Assembly: GCF_000698555.1 (NCBI RefSeq)
Contig: NZ_JFHE01000009.1
Span: 124,001 to 188,000, forward strand
Length of the DNA: 64,000 bases
Source of the DNA: Caballeronia grimmiae
Lineage (GTDB): Bacteria > Pseudomonadota > Gammaproteobacteria > Burkholderiales > Burkholderiaceae
Reading direction: 5' to 3'
Position 1 is the stretch's first letter; every line of letters begins with the position of its first letter. Shown in pieces: positions 1 through 7,909 of this stretch. The notes beneath the pieces were generated by a model that was not told where the DNA came from, searched no databases, and worked only from the letters and a program-made list of their open reading frames with translations. The position numbers and the translations under genes were made by a program.

Positions 1-606
1 CTGCCCTTCCAAGACCAGATAGCGGGAACGCACTTCCTCTCGCGAGCGCACGTGAACGCCGTCGTGCAGATGGCGGCCGATGCCGTTCACCGCAGTCAGC
101 AGTGCGGGATAGCGCAAGATCGAGAGCGACATCGCGTAGTAGCTGTCGAGATCCGGGTCGAGAATCAGGTTCGACTGATTACCGATGCGCGTTATCAGAT
201 CACGAGAGGCGGTCAGCGCCCGGTCCGTCGACGCGATCCTGAGTTCGCGTTCGAGCGCCATCGTCTGCAAAGCGGTTCGCAGCGCGTTGCTGGGCTCTGC
301 GCTTCCCATCTGCGCGCCGTATTGCTGCTCGGCAAGGATGAGCCTGTCGACCTCCGCATCGAGTTGCGCCGGCGTCGGCGGTTTGCCCGCGCCCGCCATT
401 GCGATGGACGTGATGCTATGTTCCACCTCGTGAACATACGCGTTGCCAACGATCTCCTTGTTCGAAAAATCAATCGCCAGATACTTTTCGTGAATCAGAA
501 TCCCGCTGATGTAGATCACCGCGCTGAGATCGAGCAGGTAGATGAGCAACAACTTGTGCCCCACGCGCAAACGCGCGAGCAGCTTGAAGAAAGGATTCCG
601 TTTCAT
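1..606 (-). CDS. Membrane sensor, probable methyl-accepting chemotaxis protein (N-terminal part, runs off left edge)
   Basis: The minus frame starting at ATG 606-604 stays open for all 202 codons to the window edge, so only the sensor half is visible. It begins with a short basic stretch, then a hydrophobic membrane segment (about residues 18-40), then a soluble, helical, probably periplasmic domain. That domain contains LILDPDLDSYY (about residues 146-156), a phrase I know from ligand-binding regions of chemoreceptors and some hybrid histidine kinases. No second membrane segment, HAMP or signalling domain is in view, so the output type is inferred. A sigma-28-like promoter at 711-737 favours a chemotaxis role. 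A GGDEF or histidine-kinase output is the main alternative. It is isolated from the nitrile module, whose last gene ends at 813. Confidence 0.6.
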   Translation of the reverse strand, partial: MKRNPFFKLLARLRVGHKLLLIYLLDLSAVIYISGILIHEKYLAIDFSNKEIVGNAYVHEVEHSITSIAMAGAGKPPTPAQLDAEVDRLILAEQQYGAQMGSAEPSNALRTALQTMALERELRIASTDRALTASRDLITRIGNQSNLILDPDLDSYYAMSLSILRYPALLTAVNGIGRHLHDGVHVRSREEVRSRYLVLEGQ

Positions 607-710
607 GGGCGAGACGTTTGGAGACGTGCGAGAAAAGTCATGCAGGCGGGCGCGTACAGGGCAGCGAATGGCCACCCACGATCATGTTCGCCCACCTATC
701 TATTACGCCT

Positions 711-737
711 CTTACGGCTCGCCAAAATTAACCTTTA
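711..737 (-). promoter_or_regulatory. Sigma-28 (FliA)-like promoter for the edge sensor gene
   Basis: Read on the minus strand, TAAAGGTT (737-730) is followed by an 11-nt spacer and GCCGTAAG (718-711). The flagellar sigma-28 consensus is TAAAGTTT-N11-GCCGATAA. The -35 half has one mismatch, the spacer is exact and the GCCG core of the -10 is kept, with three mismatches after it. It lies in an AT-rich patch about 105 nt upstream of the start codon at 606. A leader this long is a weakness of the assignment. Confidence 0.45.
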
Positions 738-812
738 ATTAAAATCTTAGTGCGCCGATTAGCCCCGAAGAAGTGCATGGCCATGCACGCGTTTAGTGCC
801 ATAAAGTCAGTC

Positions 813-1835
813 TCAGCGCACCATCTCGGGATGGCGAGACTCATGAACAGCACTAAGCGACTCTTGCTTGTTCATCGATCTGAACCGGTTGCGATAATCG
901 ACCGGACTAATCTGCAGACGGCGCAGGAACGTGCGCCGAAATTTGTCGGTGTCCTCGAAGCCGCATCGGTGTGCGATGACTCTTAGCGGCAAGTCCGTGG
1001 CTTCCAGGTAGCGCCGCGCGGCATCGATACGCGCATTGGCGAGATAAGTCATCGGCGTGATGCCGCAATCCTTGGCGAAGATGCGCGAGAGATTGCGCGC
1101 GCTCATATGCACGCGTTCCGCGAGCGACGCTACCGTATGATCCACATGCAGGTTATCCAACATGAATTGCTGGACCTCGATAGTCTGCGAACCAGGCGAA
1201 GCCTGCGTTTCCAGCAGTGGACTGAACTGGGACTGCCCGCCCGAGCGCCGCAGATAGACGATCAAATATTTCGCGACATCGAGCGCCATTTGCCGGCCGA
1301 AATCGTCTTCGATCATCGCGAGCGACAGGTCGATGCCCGCCGTGACACCGGCCGTCGTGTAGATGCTGCCGTCGCGAACGAAGATATGATCCGGCTCGAT
1401 GCGCGCCTTCGGAAAAGTGCTGGCGAGCCGGGGCACATCCATCCAGTGAGTCGTCACGAGTTTGTTGTCGAGCAGCCCCGCCGAGCCGAGGGCGAACAAC
1501 CCGTTGCAGATAGCGGACACGCGGCGGCACTGCCGATGCTGCGCGCGCAGCCAGGTGCTCAGCGCCGGGTCGTCGAAGGCGTCGAAGATGCCGAGCCCGC
1601 CCGGCACGATGATGGTGTCGAACTCCGGGCACGGATCGAAGATGGTACGGTCCGGCACGGTCGTCAGGCCGCTCGACGACTGGACGGTGCCGCGCGTCGT
1701 GCCGACCATCATCATTTCGTACTCGCACTCGCCTGAACTCAGCACCTTGACTTCGGCGAACGCATCCTTCGGCCCGGCGATGTCGAGCAGTTGAAATCCA
1801 GGAAAGACGAGCATTCCGACCTTGATGCGTTTCAT
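813..1835 (-). CDS. GlxA-type transcriptional regulator (DJ-1/PfpI domain plus AraC helix-turn-helix)
   Basis: This is a 340-residue protein. The N-terminal half (about residues 4-190) is a DJ-1/PfpI-like domain starting with GMLVFPGFQLLD and carrying the AICNG nucleophile-elbow segment. The C-terminal 100 residues are a double helix-turn-helix AraC domain (SLAERVHMSARNLSR, then an IAHRCGFEDTDKFRRTF-type second helix). Proteins of this architecture activate catabolic operons in response to small nitrogen compounds. The start ATG (1835-1833) overlaps the cbtA stop as ATGA, so it is translationally coupled as the last gene of the nitrile hydratase operon. By position it is the likely regulator of that operon; the inducer is unknown. 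Confidence 0.85.
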   Translation of the reverse strand: MKRIKVGMLVFPGFQLLDIAGPKDAFAEVKVLSSGECEYEMMMVGTTRGTVQSSSGLTTVPDRTIFDPCPEFDTIIVPGGLGIFDAFDDPALSTWLRAQHRQCRRVSAICNGLFALGSAGLLDNKLVTTHWMDVPRLASTFPKARIEPDHIFVRDGSIYTTAGVTAGIDLSLAMIEDDFGRQMALDVAKYLIVYLRRSGGQSQFSPLLETQASPGSQTIEVQQFMLDNLHVDHTVASLAERVHMSARNLSRIFAKDCGITPMTYLANARIDAARRYLEATDLPLRVIAHRCGFEDTDKFRRTFLRRLQISPVDYRNRFRSMNKQESLSAVHESRHPEMVR

Positions 1836-2617
1836 CGCGGATATCCGGATCCTCTGAGAACAGGCTTGCTCATGGGCATGCCTCGACGCGCGCGCGCCGC
1901 GCCGGGCAGCGTCATGCGTTCTGCCGCCACACCGAACGCGGCGCCGATGACCGTCCAGATAATCGCCTGCATGCCGATCGACGCCACCCGGAACTGCCAC
2001 AGCAACGAGGCGGGAAACTCGGCGGGCACTTCGTCGATAGCCGGCAACAGCGCGAGCATCGCAGCAGTCATGACCATGAAAGCGAGCAGACCGGCGAGCG
2101 TCGCGTTTGCATCGCCCCACTTGCGCGAGAGGAGTTGGCGCAAAGCTATCGACAGCAGTGTAATGGCGACGGAAATCCCCATGCAGAAAAAATAAAGCGC
2201 GGTGCGAACGCCGATGGTTTCCGGGGCGCCCACCGAAGGCGGATTCGCCGGATATTTTAGCGCCGGCTGCACCACCAAGGCGGTGAAAGCCGCGAGCGCA
2301 AGCCATGCCGCAAGCGGCCGCGCGCCCATGCTCCCCGCCCGTCCCCACGCATAAGCAAAGCACAACGCAAAGAGGCCACCGAATGCAGCGCCGTACGCGA
2401 GTACGCCGGTCAGCAAGCCCACGCCCGCTTGCGTTTCACGACTGACGATTTGAGACTCCGGTGCATCGCCGGCGTGAGCGTGCTCGTGGGCTTCACGGAC
2501 CTCGAAAGCGATCGCGCGTTCGACCTGCGGCTCGCCCGCCACGCGCGCGAAGCAGAACGCCAGCAGTCCCGCGATGAGGCCCACGAGCATGCCGCGCATC
2601 AACAGTTTGCCGACCAT
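1832..2617 (-). CDS. cbtA: CbtA-family putative cobalt transporter subunit
   Basis: This is a 261-residue integral membrane protein with about five to six hydrophobic segments. It starts MVGKLLMRGMLVGLIAG, and a His/Glu-rich loop after the first membrane helix (REAHEHAHAGD) is a plausible metal-binding segment. CbtA proteins are proposed cobalt importers that work with the small CbtB protein, often next to cobalamin or cobalt-enzyme genes. Here the cobalt enzyme is the nitrile hydratase just upstream. The start at 2617 was chosen because GAGGAG precedes it at good spacing. The stop overlaps the regulator start. Cobalt transport is inferred from family and context. Confidence 0.85.
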   Translation of the reverse strand: MVGKLLMRGMLVGLIAGLLAFCFARVAGEPQVERAIAFEVREAHEHAHAGDAPESQIVSRETQAGVGLLTGVLAYGAAFGGLFALCFAYAWGRAGSMGARPLAAWLALAAFTALVVQPALKYPANPPSVGAPETIGVRTALYFFCMGISVAITLLSIALRQLLSRKWGDANATLAGLLAFMVMTAAMLALLPAIDEVPAEFPASLLWQFRVASIGMQAIIWTVIGAAFGVAAERMTLPGAARARRGMPMSKPVLRGSGYPR

Positions 2618-2630
2618 CGTCGTCTCCTCG

Positions 2631-2840
2631 TCAGTGGCAGGGGAAGCCCAGCAGATGGCGTCCGTCGTGCACGAACTCGTGAATGGCGGTGCCCTGAAAG
2701 ATCGCGGTAGCACCCTGCTCCGCGCCGACGAAATAAAGCGTCAGCAACATCAGCAATTCGCCAAAGATCATCCACGGCAGCAGTTCGCGCAGCGGAATCG
2801 GTTCGAACGTGTCATTAGAATGCAAGACAGCTTGATTCAT
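2631..2840 (-). CDS. cbtB: CbtB-family small cobalt transporter subunit
   Basis: This is a 69-residue protein with one membrane helix (about residues 19-40) and a His-rich C-terminus, HEFVHDGRHLLGFPCH, the hallmark of CbtB proteins; it is thought to bind the metal or complete the CbtA channel. A strong GGAGG ribosome-binding site precedes ATG 2840. It sits 13 bases upstream of cbtA in the same operon, the usual CbtB-CbtA order. Its presence supports the cobalt-type assignment of the neighbouring nitrile hydratase. Confidence 0.88.
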   Translation of the reverse strand: MNQAVLHSNDTFEPIPLRELLPWMIFGELLMLLTLYFVGAEQGATAIFQGTAIHEFVHDGRHLLGFPCH

Positions 2841-2868
2841 GAAGTACCTCCGGAAGAGTCAGAAAAGG

Positions 2869-3204
2869 TTAGCGGCTGCGCGCCGCGACGATAGCTTCGA
2901 TCTCTCGGCGCGACAGCACGCCGCTCGTCTCGACCACGTTCAGCAGCGCTTCGAGAAAACGTTCGTAGTAGTCCCAGCGCGGCTGATTCGCGCATTCGAT
3001 TGCTTCCCACTTCGCGATGGACGCGATCAGGCTCTGGCGAAAATCCTCCCACTCGAAGCAGCCCGCCTTCGATAGCGAGAGTGCGAGGCCGAACACATCG
3101 CGCTCCCAGCGAGTGGTGAAAAGCAGTTTGCCGTCGAGACGCGGCGGCGAATCCGGTGCGCCGAGCATCGACGCGGCAGCGTATTCTTCGAAACGCGTGA
3201 ACAT
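2869..3204 (-). CDS. Nitrile hydratase accessory protein (P14K/NhlE type)
   Basis: This is a 111-residue protein with the features of nitrile hydratase accessory proteins, which resemble the N-terminal part of the beta subunit: a WERDVFGLALSLSK segment, then FEWEDFRQSLIASI, then YYERFLEALLNVV. Family members bind the alpha subunit, carry it through cobalt insertion and cysteine oxidation, and exchange it with the beta subunit (self-subunit swapping). The start at 3204 was chosen for the AAGGAG site seven bases upstream; an in-frame extension to 3243 has no such site. It follows nthA by 10 bases, matching the beta-alpha-accessory order of cobalt-type operons. Confidence 0.88.
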   Translation of the reverse strand: MFTRFEEYAAASMLGAPDSPPRLDGKLLFTTRWERDVFGLALSLSKAGCFEWEDFRQSLIASIAKWEAIECANQPRWDYYERFLEALLNVVETSGVLSRREIEAIVAARSR

Positions 3205-3214
3205 GGCACGCTCC

Positions 3215-3838
3215 TTAGCCCGCGGGCGCTTCGACGAGTGCAACGCCCATCATCGACTCGGGCGTAACGAGCGCGGCGAGTTCTTCCTCACTCAGATGCT
3301 CCGTGTTTGCGGGACGCTCGGGCACCACGAACCAGCGAATCTGCGCGCTGCTGTCCCAAACCTTCACCTCCTTCGTGGCGGGCACCTGTACGCCGAATTC
3401 CTGCAAGACGGCGCGCGGTTCGCGCACCCCGCGCGCGCGAAATACAGGGTCCTTGTACCAATAGGGCGGCAATCCGAGCACCGGCCACGGATAACACGAA
3501 CACAGCGTGCAGATGATCAGGTTATGCACGTTCGCATCGTTCGCGACCGCGGCCATATGCTCGCCTTCCGCGCCCGTCATGCCGAGCGGAAGCGAGAGTT
3601 CGGCAATTGCCTTCGGCGTGTCCTCGACAAGACGCCTCGCGTAGTCCGGATCGACCCATGCGCGCGCGACGATCTTCGCGCCGTTGAACGGGCCGGCCAT
3701 CGTCTCGAAGTGTTTGAGCACGACATCGACGGAGTCGGTGGCAATCACGCCTTTTTCGATCAGCAAGGCTTCCAGCGCCCGCACTCTGGCGGCGCTCGAT
3801 GCTTCGCGGTCGTCGGAAAATTCGAAGAGTTCGCTCAT
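3215..3838 (-). CDS. nthA: Nitrile hydratase alpha subunit, cobalt type
   Basis: This is a 207-residue subunit that holds the non-corrin metal and, with the beta subunit, hydrates nitriles to amides. The claw motif CTLCSC lies at residues 110-115 (Cys110, Cys113, Ser114, Cys115), followed by YPWPVLGLPP. Threonine in the second position of CTLCSC is the cobalt-type signature; iron-type enzymes carry serine there. Cys113 and Cys115 are the residues normally oxidised to sulfinate and sulfenate. Length matches the family. It lies between the beta subunit (31 bases upstream) and the accessory protein. The nearby CbtAB and CobW-type genes agree with a cobalt enzyme. The ribosome-binding site is weak (GAGCGA). 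Confidence 0.95.
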   Translation of the reverse strand: MSELFEFSDDREASSAARVRALEALLIEKGVIATDSVDVVLKHFETMAGPFNGAKIVARAWVDPDYARRLVEDTPKAIAELSLPLGMTGAEGEHMAAVANDANVHNLIICTLCSCYPWPVLGLPPYWYKDPVFRARGVREPRAVLQEFGVQVPATKEVKVWDSSAQIRWFVVPERPANTEHLSEEELAALVTPESMMGVALVEAPAG

Positions 3839-3869
3839 GGGTTCGCTCGTGGTTGGCTTGTATTCGGGT

Positions 3870-4613
3870 TCAGTCGGCTGCCAGTATGTAGGCTTCGTAC
3901 AGGTCCGCGTAAATCGTCGTGTTCGGCTCGCTCTTGCCCGGGCCCCAGATCGACGTGGCGTCGAAGGCAACGCGATACACAGGCATCGGCGCGCCGATAC
4001 CGTCCACGCCCGTCGAGACGAAATAGGAGAACGCGCCGGGATAGGCGAGATCCACCACGCCGGTCTTGTTGCGCAGATACCCGGGCAAGCGCGTGTGGTC
4101 CACCGCTTCGGGATCGGCGATACGCACGGTATCGCCCGCTCGAAAGCGCGCCGCGCCGTCGAGCGCGTGATAGCCCGAGTCGCCGTTCTGCAGATAGGCG
4201 TCGATCTGCGCGGCGAGTTCGGCATTGGGGCGATCGGGTAAAGGCGCGTCCGGGTGCGCGCTGTAGTGGGCGGTTTTCTCTGCGAGTTCCTCTGCCGACA
4301 CATACCCCTGATCGACGAAAAACTGACTGATGCCGCCGAGCCACTTCTCGTAGTAGCGATATTTGAAGTACTCGAACGGCTGCATGTCTTCGGCGCCGGT
4401 GCGCAGCGACGCCCAGGTCCAGTTGCTTTTGAAGGCGGTGGGCAGCGTATCGACCGGATAGCGATGCGGCGCGTCCGACAGATGCGCACTCTCCGCCATC
4501 ATGACCGTATGAATGCCGAAGATGCGCTCTTCCCACGGCTCGACGAATACGCGCTTTTCGGTGCTGACCGGCCCCAGATTTTCGATGCCGCCGAGATGAT
4601 GTTGCAGTTTCAT
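3870..4613 (-). CDS. nthB: Nitrile hydratase beta subunit
   Basis: This is a 247-residue subunit that begins MKLQHHLGGIENLGPV; nitrile hydratase beta chains typically open with a motif like this. It ends in an SH3-like barrel (FRAGDTVRI near residue 155, and IWGPGKSEPNTTIYADLYEAY near the C-terminus) that closes over the alpha-subunit metal site. It is slightly longer than many relatives. CGGAG lies seven bases before ATG 4613. Gene order beta-alpha-accessory is that of cobalt-type operons such as those of Rhodococcus rhodochrous. Confidence 0.95.
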   Translation of the reverse strand: MKLQHHLGGIENLGPVSTEKRVFVEPWEERIFGIHTVMMAESAHLSDAPHRYPVDTLPTAFKSNWTWASLRTGAEDMQPFEYFKYRYYEKWLGGISQFFVDQGYVSAEELAEKTAHYSAHPDAPLPDRPNAELAAQIDAYLQNGDSGYHALDGAARFRAGDTVRIADPEAVDHTRLPGYLRNKTGVVDLAYPGAFSYFVSTGVDGIGAPMPVYRVAFDATSIWGPGKSEPNTTIYADLYEAYILAAD

Positions 4614-4641
4614 GTTGTGCTCCGCTTAAGTAGAAACGGTC

Positions 4642-5145
4642 TCATCCAAGCCGATGCTCGCGTCTGAATTGCAGGGCTTCGCCAACCACTTCCGAAATGA
4701 AGCCGAAGACTGCGCCGGTAACGAGCGCGGCGGCCGCGACCAGCGCCGGATTGCCGATGCCCGCCGTGGTGATCGGCTTACCTGTGGCCACCATCGTGCC
4801 GACCGTCGAGGCGAAGCCCCAGACGATCGCAGGCAAGACGTCGAGCAGTTTGATCTTCGACGCCTGAACCATCGCCGCGCTGCCGATGCCAACCAGAACT
4901 GCCACCGCCATCGCGCCGCCGCTCGTCGTCGCAATGCAGAGCAAGGTAAGCGAAGCGATGACGAGTCCCGTGAGATTCGACGCCACGCTCTTGACGAAGC
5001 CCGCGCGCCCGCCGCCGAGCACGAAGAACGACGCCCACGCGATGAACGTCACCCAGACGGGAACCGGAAAGATCGTGCCGGTGAGCCATGTATCGACGAT
5101 CGCCAGTACGCCGATGCTCACCGTGTATGCCTCTGGCTTTTTCAT
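4642..5145 (-). CDS. DUF1097-family inner-membrane protein
   Basis: This is a 167-residue, very hydrophobic protein with about five membrane helices, for example VLAIVDTWLTGTIFPVPVW and a glycine-rich loop LGGGRAGFVKS. This is the pattern of DUF1097 (YcdZ-like) proteins, whose function is unknown. AAGGAG precedes ATG 5145. It lies between the CobW-type GTPase and nthB in the same transcription unit. A role in moving substrate, product or metal across the membrane is possible, but nothing in the sequence proves it. Confidence 0.75.
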   Translation of the reverse strand: MKKPEAYTVSIGVLAIVDTWLTGTIFPVPVWVTFIAWASFFVLGGGRAGFVKSVASNLTGLVIASLTLLCIATTSGGAMAVAVLVGIGSAAMVQASKIKLLDVLPAIVWGFASTVGTMVATGKPITTAGIGNPALVAAAALVTGAVFGFISEVVGEALQFRREHRLG

Positions 5146-5179
5146 GCGTAGCTCCTTGAAGAAGAAATGAATGAAGGCT

Positions 5180-6148
5180 TCAGTTCATGCAACTTAGAAG
5201 TCCATCGCGCATTCGCGCGGCGTCGATGTTGCGGCCGATCATCACGAAACGGCTCTCGCGTGTTTCGCCGCGCATCCACGCACGGCCGAACGTGGTGTCG
5301 AGCAACATATGCACGCTGTGAAAATGCAGGCGTCGCGGTTCGTCGTGCATGTTGAGCACGCCTTTCATGCGCAGAAGCTGTGTGCCTTGCGTTTGCACGA
5401 GCTGATTGATCCATCGGTTGAAACGCGTCGCATCGATGCCGCCGGGCACCACGATCGCGCACGATGCAATGCTGTCGTCGTGTTCATGATCGTGGCTGTC
5501 TTCGTCGAGCAGATTCGGCTCGATGGCGAGCAGGTTGTCGACCGAAAAGCTCCGCGTGCCGAAAAGCGCATGCGCGTCGATCCTGGAACGCTGCGCGTAC
5601 TCGATGCGTGCAGTCGGATTGAGCCGGCGAATCCCGGCGACGAGCGCATCGACGGCATCGGACGAAACGAGATCCGTCTTGTTGATGACGATGCGGTCCG
5701 CGAACACCACTTGCTCCCGCGCGATATCGTCATGAAGCTGGGCCCGCGCGTGCATCGCATCGACCACGGCGACGACCGATTCCAGCTCCACGCGCTCGCG
5801 CACGTCGGGATCGGCGAGAAAGGTCTGTAGCACCGGCGCGGGATCGGCGAGGCCCGACGTTTCGATGATGAGCCGCTCCAGGCGATCGCCGAAGCGCATC
5901 AACATGTCGCGCACGCTGGCGACGAGATCGGTGCGGACCGTGCAGCAGACGCAGCCGTTGTTGATCTCGATCACGGCGCTTTCATCGGCGACGATCAACT
6001 GGCCGTCGATACCGACTTCGCCGAATTCGTTCACGACGATGCCGATCTGCATCGGCCGCGTGGATTCGAGCAGATGATTCACGAGTGTCGTCTTGCCGGC
6101 TCCAAGGAAACCGGTAATGACGGTGGCAGGCACTTTGGCGGGTCGCAT
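5180..6148 (-). CDS. CobW/P47K-family GTP-binding metallochaperone
   Basis: This is a 322-residue G3E-family GTPase. The P-loop GFLGAGKT lies at residues 13-20, the metal-binding GCVCC motif at 65-69, a DLV/NKTD guanine-specificity motif near residue 155, and a C-terminal CobW domain carries the terminal third. Such proteins deliver Zn, Co or Fe to client enzymes; P47K/CobW-like members are activators of iron-type nitrile hydratases. Here it is the first gene of a cobalt-type operon that also encodes a P14K-type accessory protein, so a role in cobalt delivery to nitrile hydratase is likely. AAGGA lies eight bases before ATG 6148. Confidence 0.88.
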   Translation of the reverse strand: MRPAKVPATVITGFLGAGKTTLVNHLLESTRPMQIGIVVNEFGEVGIDGQLIVADESAVIEINNGCVCCTVRTDLVASVRDMLMRFGDRLERLIIETSGLADPAPVLQTFLADPDVRERVELESVVAVVDAMHARAQLHDDIAREQVVFADRIVINKTDLVSSDAVDALVAGIRRLNPTARIEYAQRSRIDAHALFGTRSFSVDNLLAIEPNLLDEDSHDHEHDDSIASCAIVVPGGIDATRFNRWINQLVQTQGTQLLRMKGVLNMHDEPRRLHFHSVHMLLDTTFGRAWMRGETRESRFVMIGRNIDAARMRDGLLSCMN

Positions 6149-6263
6149 GAGGGTTATCCTTCGCGTGCGTCGATTAGGAACGCTTACGCTTTAGCGGCTT
6201 CCGTTCCGATTTCCCGCGCTTGGCCGCCATCGGGCGATACTTGGCGCGGCGTGCCTGACCACA

Positions 6264-6297
6264 TGTCCGTTCCCTTCAAAAGCGACACGGACGGACA
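6264..6297. promoter_or_regulatory. Inverted repeat TGTCCGT...ACGGACA, putative operator
   Basis: TGTCCGT (6264-6270) and ACGGACA (6291-6297) form a perfect 7-bp inverted pair around a 20-nt spacer. GTCCGTTC at 6265-6272 is identical to eight bases of the right half of the larger palindrome at 6383-6411, which suggests two sites for one regulator. It sits about 120-150 bases upstream of the cobW start. Confidence 0.35.
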
Positions 6298-6382
6298 AAA
6301 ACGCAGGTAAGGCGACGAAACACATTGGTGCGCGACGCGCATCGCCGGAGTGCAGGCAATGCCCTCTTCTCGCCCGCCGATA

Positions 6383-6411
6383 CGAACGGACGCGACCAGC
6401 CAGTCCGTTCG
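6383..6411. promoter_or_regulatory. Perfect 9-bp palindrome CGAACGGAC-N11-GTCCGTTCG, putative operator
   Basis: The two arms at 6383-6391 and 6403-6411 are perfect inverted copies, with arm centres 20 bp apart, about two helical turns. That is typical of a dimeric regulator binding one face of DNA. It lies about 235 bases upstream of the cobW start and shares its core with the repeat at 6264-6297. The GlxA-type protein at the operon end or the AraC-amidase fusion are candidate ligands, by inference only. Confidence 0.5.
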
Positions 6412-6619
6412 GGAGCGTTTCGTGGACGTCATGGATAGATGGACAGGCCCGCTCGTCTCAGTCATGCAAGCGATGCACGCGAGCGACGTGATGCGGCACA
6501 GGTGGCTGCGCGTTCGTGTTTGAGTGGACCAATCAAGTCGTCGGACCGACAGGGGAGGTATCGAGGTCCTGAATCGCGCCGATCAACGCTTCATCCGTTC
6601 GATCTCAACCTGACGAAGA

Positions 6620-7870
6620 TCAACGCTTCCTGTAGTTCGCGAACACGTCCTTGCGGATCGAACCATGTACGCCCCAGTTCGCGTCGACCACCTGCGTCAC
6701 GCCGAAGTCCGCCGCTACCGACATCAGCGCTATGGCTTCGTCTTCGCTTAAACCATGCACCGTCATCAGGAAGCGGCGCAGCTTGCGAAAGGCATCGCGC
6801 ATGGCTTTGTCAAGGCTCGCATGCTGCGCCACCTCTACCTGTGCGTTAGTCCCGAGTTCGGCCAGATAGTTGGGGAACGTGAAGCCATATACCGACCATT
6901 GCTGATCTGTCTCGAGCAGCGGATGCGTGAGCCCTTCGAGCAGCGTGCCTTCGAGGTCCGCTTTCTTATGCAGGATGAATTCGAAGTCCCCCGTCAAGGA
7001 TGTTTCGATAGCCGTGCCGCCTAGCTCGCTGTCGCCCTGCGCGGCGTGCGGGTCGCCCACGGAGAAGAGCGCGCCCTCGACCGCCACCGGGTAATACATG
7101 GTCGCGCCCCGGCCGATGCGCCAGTCGTCGATGTTGCCGCCCGTATAGCTCGGCGGAATGGAACTGACGTAGTCCGCTTCGGCGGGCGCGACGCCCATGG
7201 TGCCGAAATGCAGTCGCGCCGGCACGCGGATATCCGGCAAGATGTTTTCGCGCTTCGTCACGAGCCGGTGATCCACCTGCACGCCGGGATAATCGATAGT
7301 CGCATGCACGATGCCATCCGGGTCGGTCTGCGGCGTCCACACATAGTTGTAGACTGCGCGCGCATACGGTTCGCCGGAAGTATCGAGTTCGAAGATGGTC
7401 ACCACTTCGCGCGGCTTCGGCTCCTCGATCAAATCGTGATACTGAAAGCCCCACGACGCGGCCACGTTCGAGCCGAAGCACTTGCCTGCGTGACATGCGC
7501 TGCAACTGGGCCGCGGCCTGACATCGAGGATGCGCACTTCGAGCACGTCGCCAGCTTCGGCGCCTTCGATTGCCACCGGACCGGTCAGCAGATGCACGCC
7601 CACGCCTTCGCCGGCGCCCAGGCGGAACGGTCCTTCGGCCGGACCCGCGCCGCGCCGCGAAACGGCCTTGTGCTCGCGCGTCCATTCGAACACGCTTTGC
7701 GCGCCCGGATCGCCCGCGATCATGCGCTCGTGGTCGTCGTTCGCGTGATGCGTCAGCGTTTCGATGGTGGCGCGGTCGCCCGACTTGAGCGTGAGGCGTG
7801 GTTCTACCCGTTTGCTGAAGTATCCCCAATGCACGGTGGATGATGAAACGGGCAGCGTGTAATGCTTCAT
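6620..7870 (-). CDS. Acetamidase/formamidase family protein
   Basis: This is a 416-residue enzyme of the FmdA/AmdA family, hydrolysing short amides to ammonia and a carboxylate. Recognisable segments are STVHWGYFS near the N-terminus, AGDPGAQSVFEW around residue 55, FGSNVAASWGFQYHDL around 133, and the C-terminal LMSVAADFGVTQVVDANWGVH. Length is normal. It is in the same orientation as the nitrile hydratase operon, so it would remove the amide formed there, giving nitrile to amide to acid. It follows the ABC importer genes at 7910-10393 by 39 bases and is probably co-transcribed with them. AAGGA precedes ATG 7870. A full-length relative is fused to an AraC regulator at 10684-13041. Confidence 0.9.
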   Translation of the reverse strand: MKHYTLPVSSSTVHWGYFSKRVEPRLTLKSGDRATIETLTHHANDDHERMIAGDPGAQSVFEWTREHKAVSRRGAGPAEGPFRLGAGEGVGVHLLTGPVAIEGAEAGDVLEVRILDVRPRPSCSACHAGKCFGSNVAASWGFQYHDLIEEPKPREVVTIFELDTSGEPYARAVYNYVWTPQTDPDGIVHATIDYPGVQVDHRLVTKRENILPDIRVPARLHFGTMGVAPAEADYVSSIPPSYTGGNIDDWRIGRGATMYYPVAVEGALFSVGDPHAAQGDSELGGTAIETSLTGDFEFILHKKADLEGTLLEGLTHPLLETDQQWSVYGFTFPNYLAELGTNAQVEVAQHASLDKAMRDAFRKLRRFLMTVHGLSEDEAIALMSVAADFGVTQVVDANWGVHGSIRKDVFANYRKR

Positions 7871-7909
7871 TGACTCGTCCTTGGCAAGTGGGTGTGTTAT
7901 CGATGTGAT

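Larger units (their letters stand above)
6149..6619. other. 471-bp intergenic region upstream of the cobW-nitrile hydratase operon
   Basis: No convincing gene is present. The short frames here lack start sites or family features. The region holds the probable promoter of the minus-strand operon beginning at 6148. It contains repeated GTCCGTTC/GAACGGAC elements in two inverted pairs, listed separately. No clear terminator for the acetamidase side was seen. Confidence 0.5.

Noticed and set aside
6184-6264. Short frames ending in a basic tail (KPLKRKRS) or starting MWSGTPRQ just upstream of cobW
   Set aside because: The basic-tail frame has no start codon before an upstream stop, and the other has no family features. 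They may be a leader peptide or a small-protein relic, but evidence is too thin.
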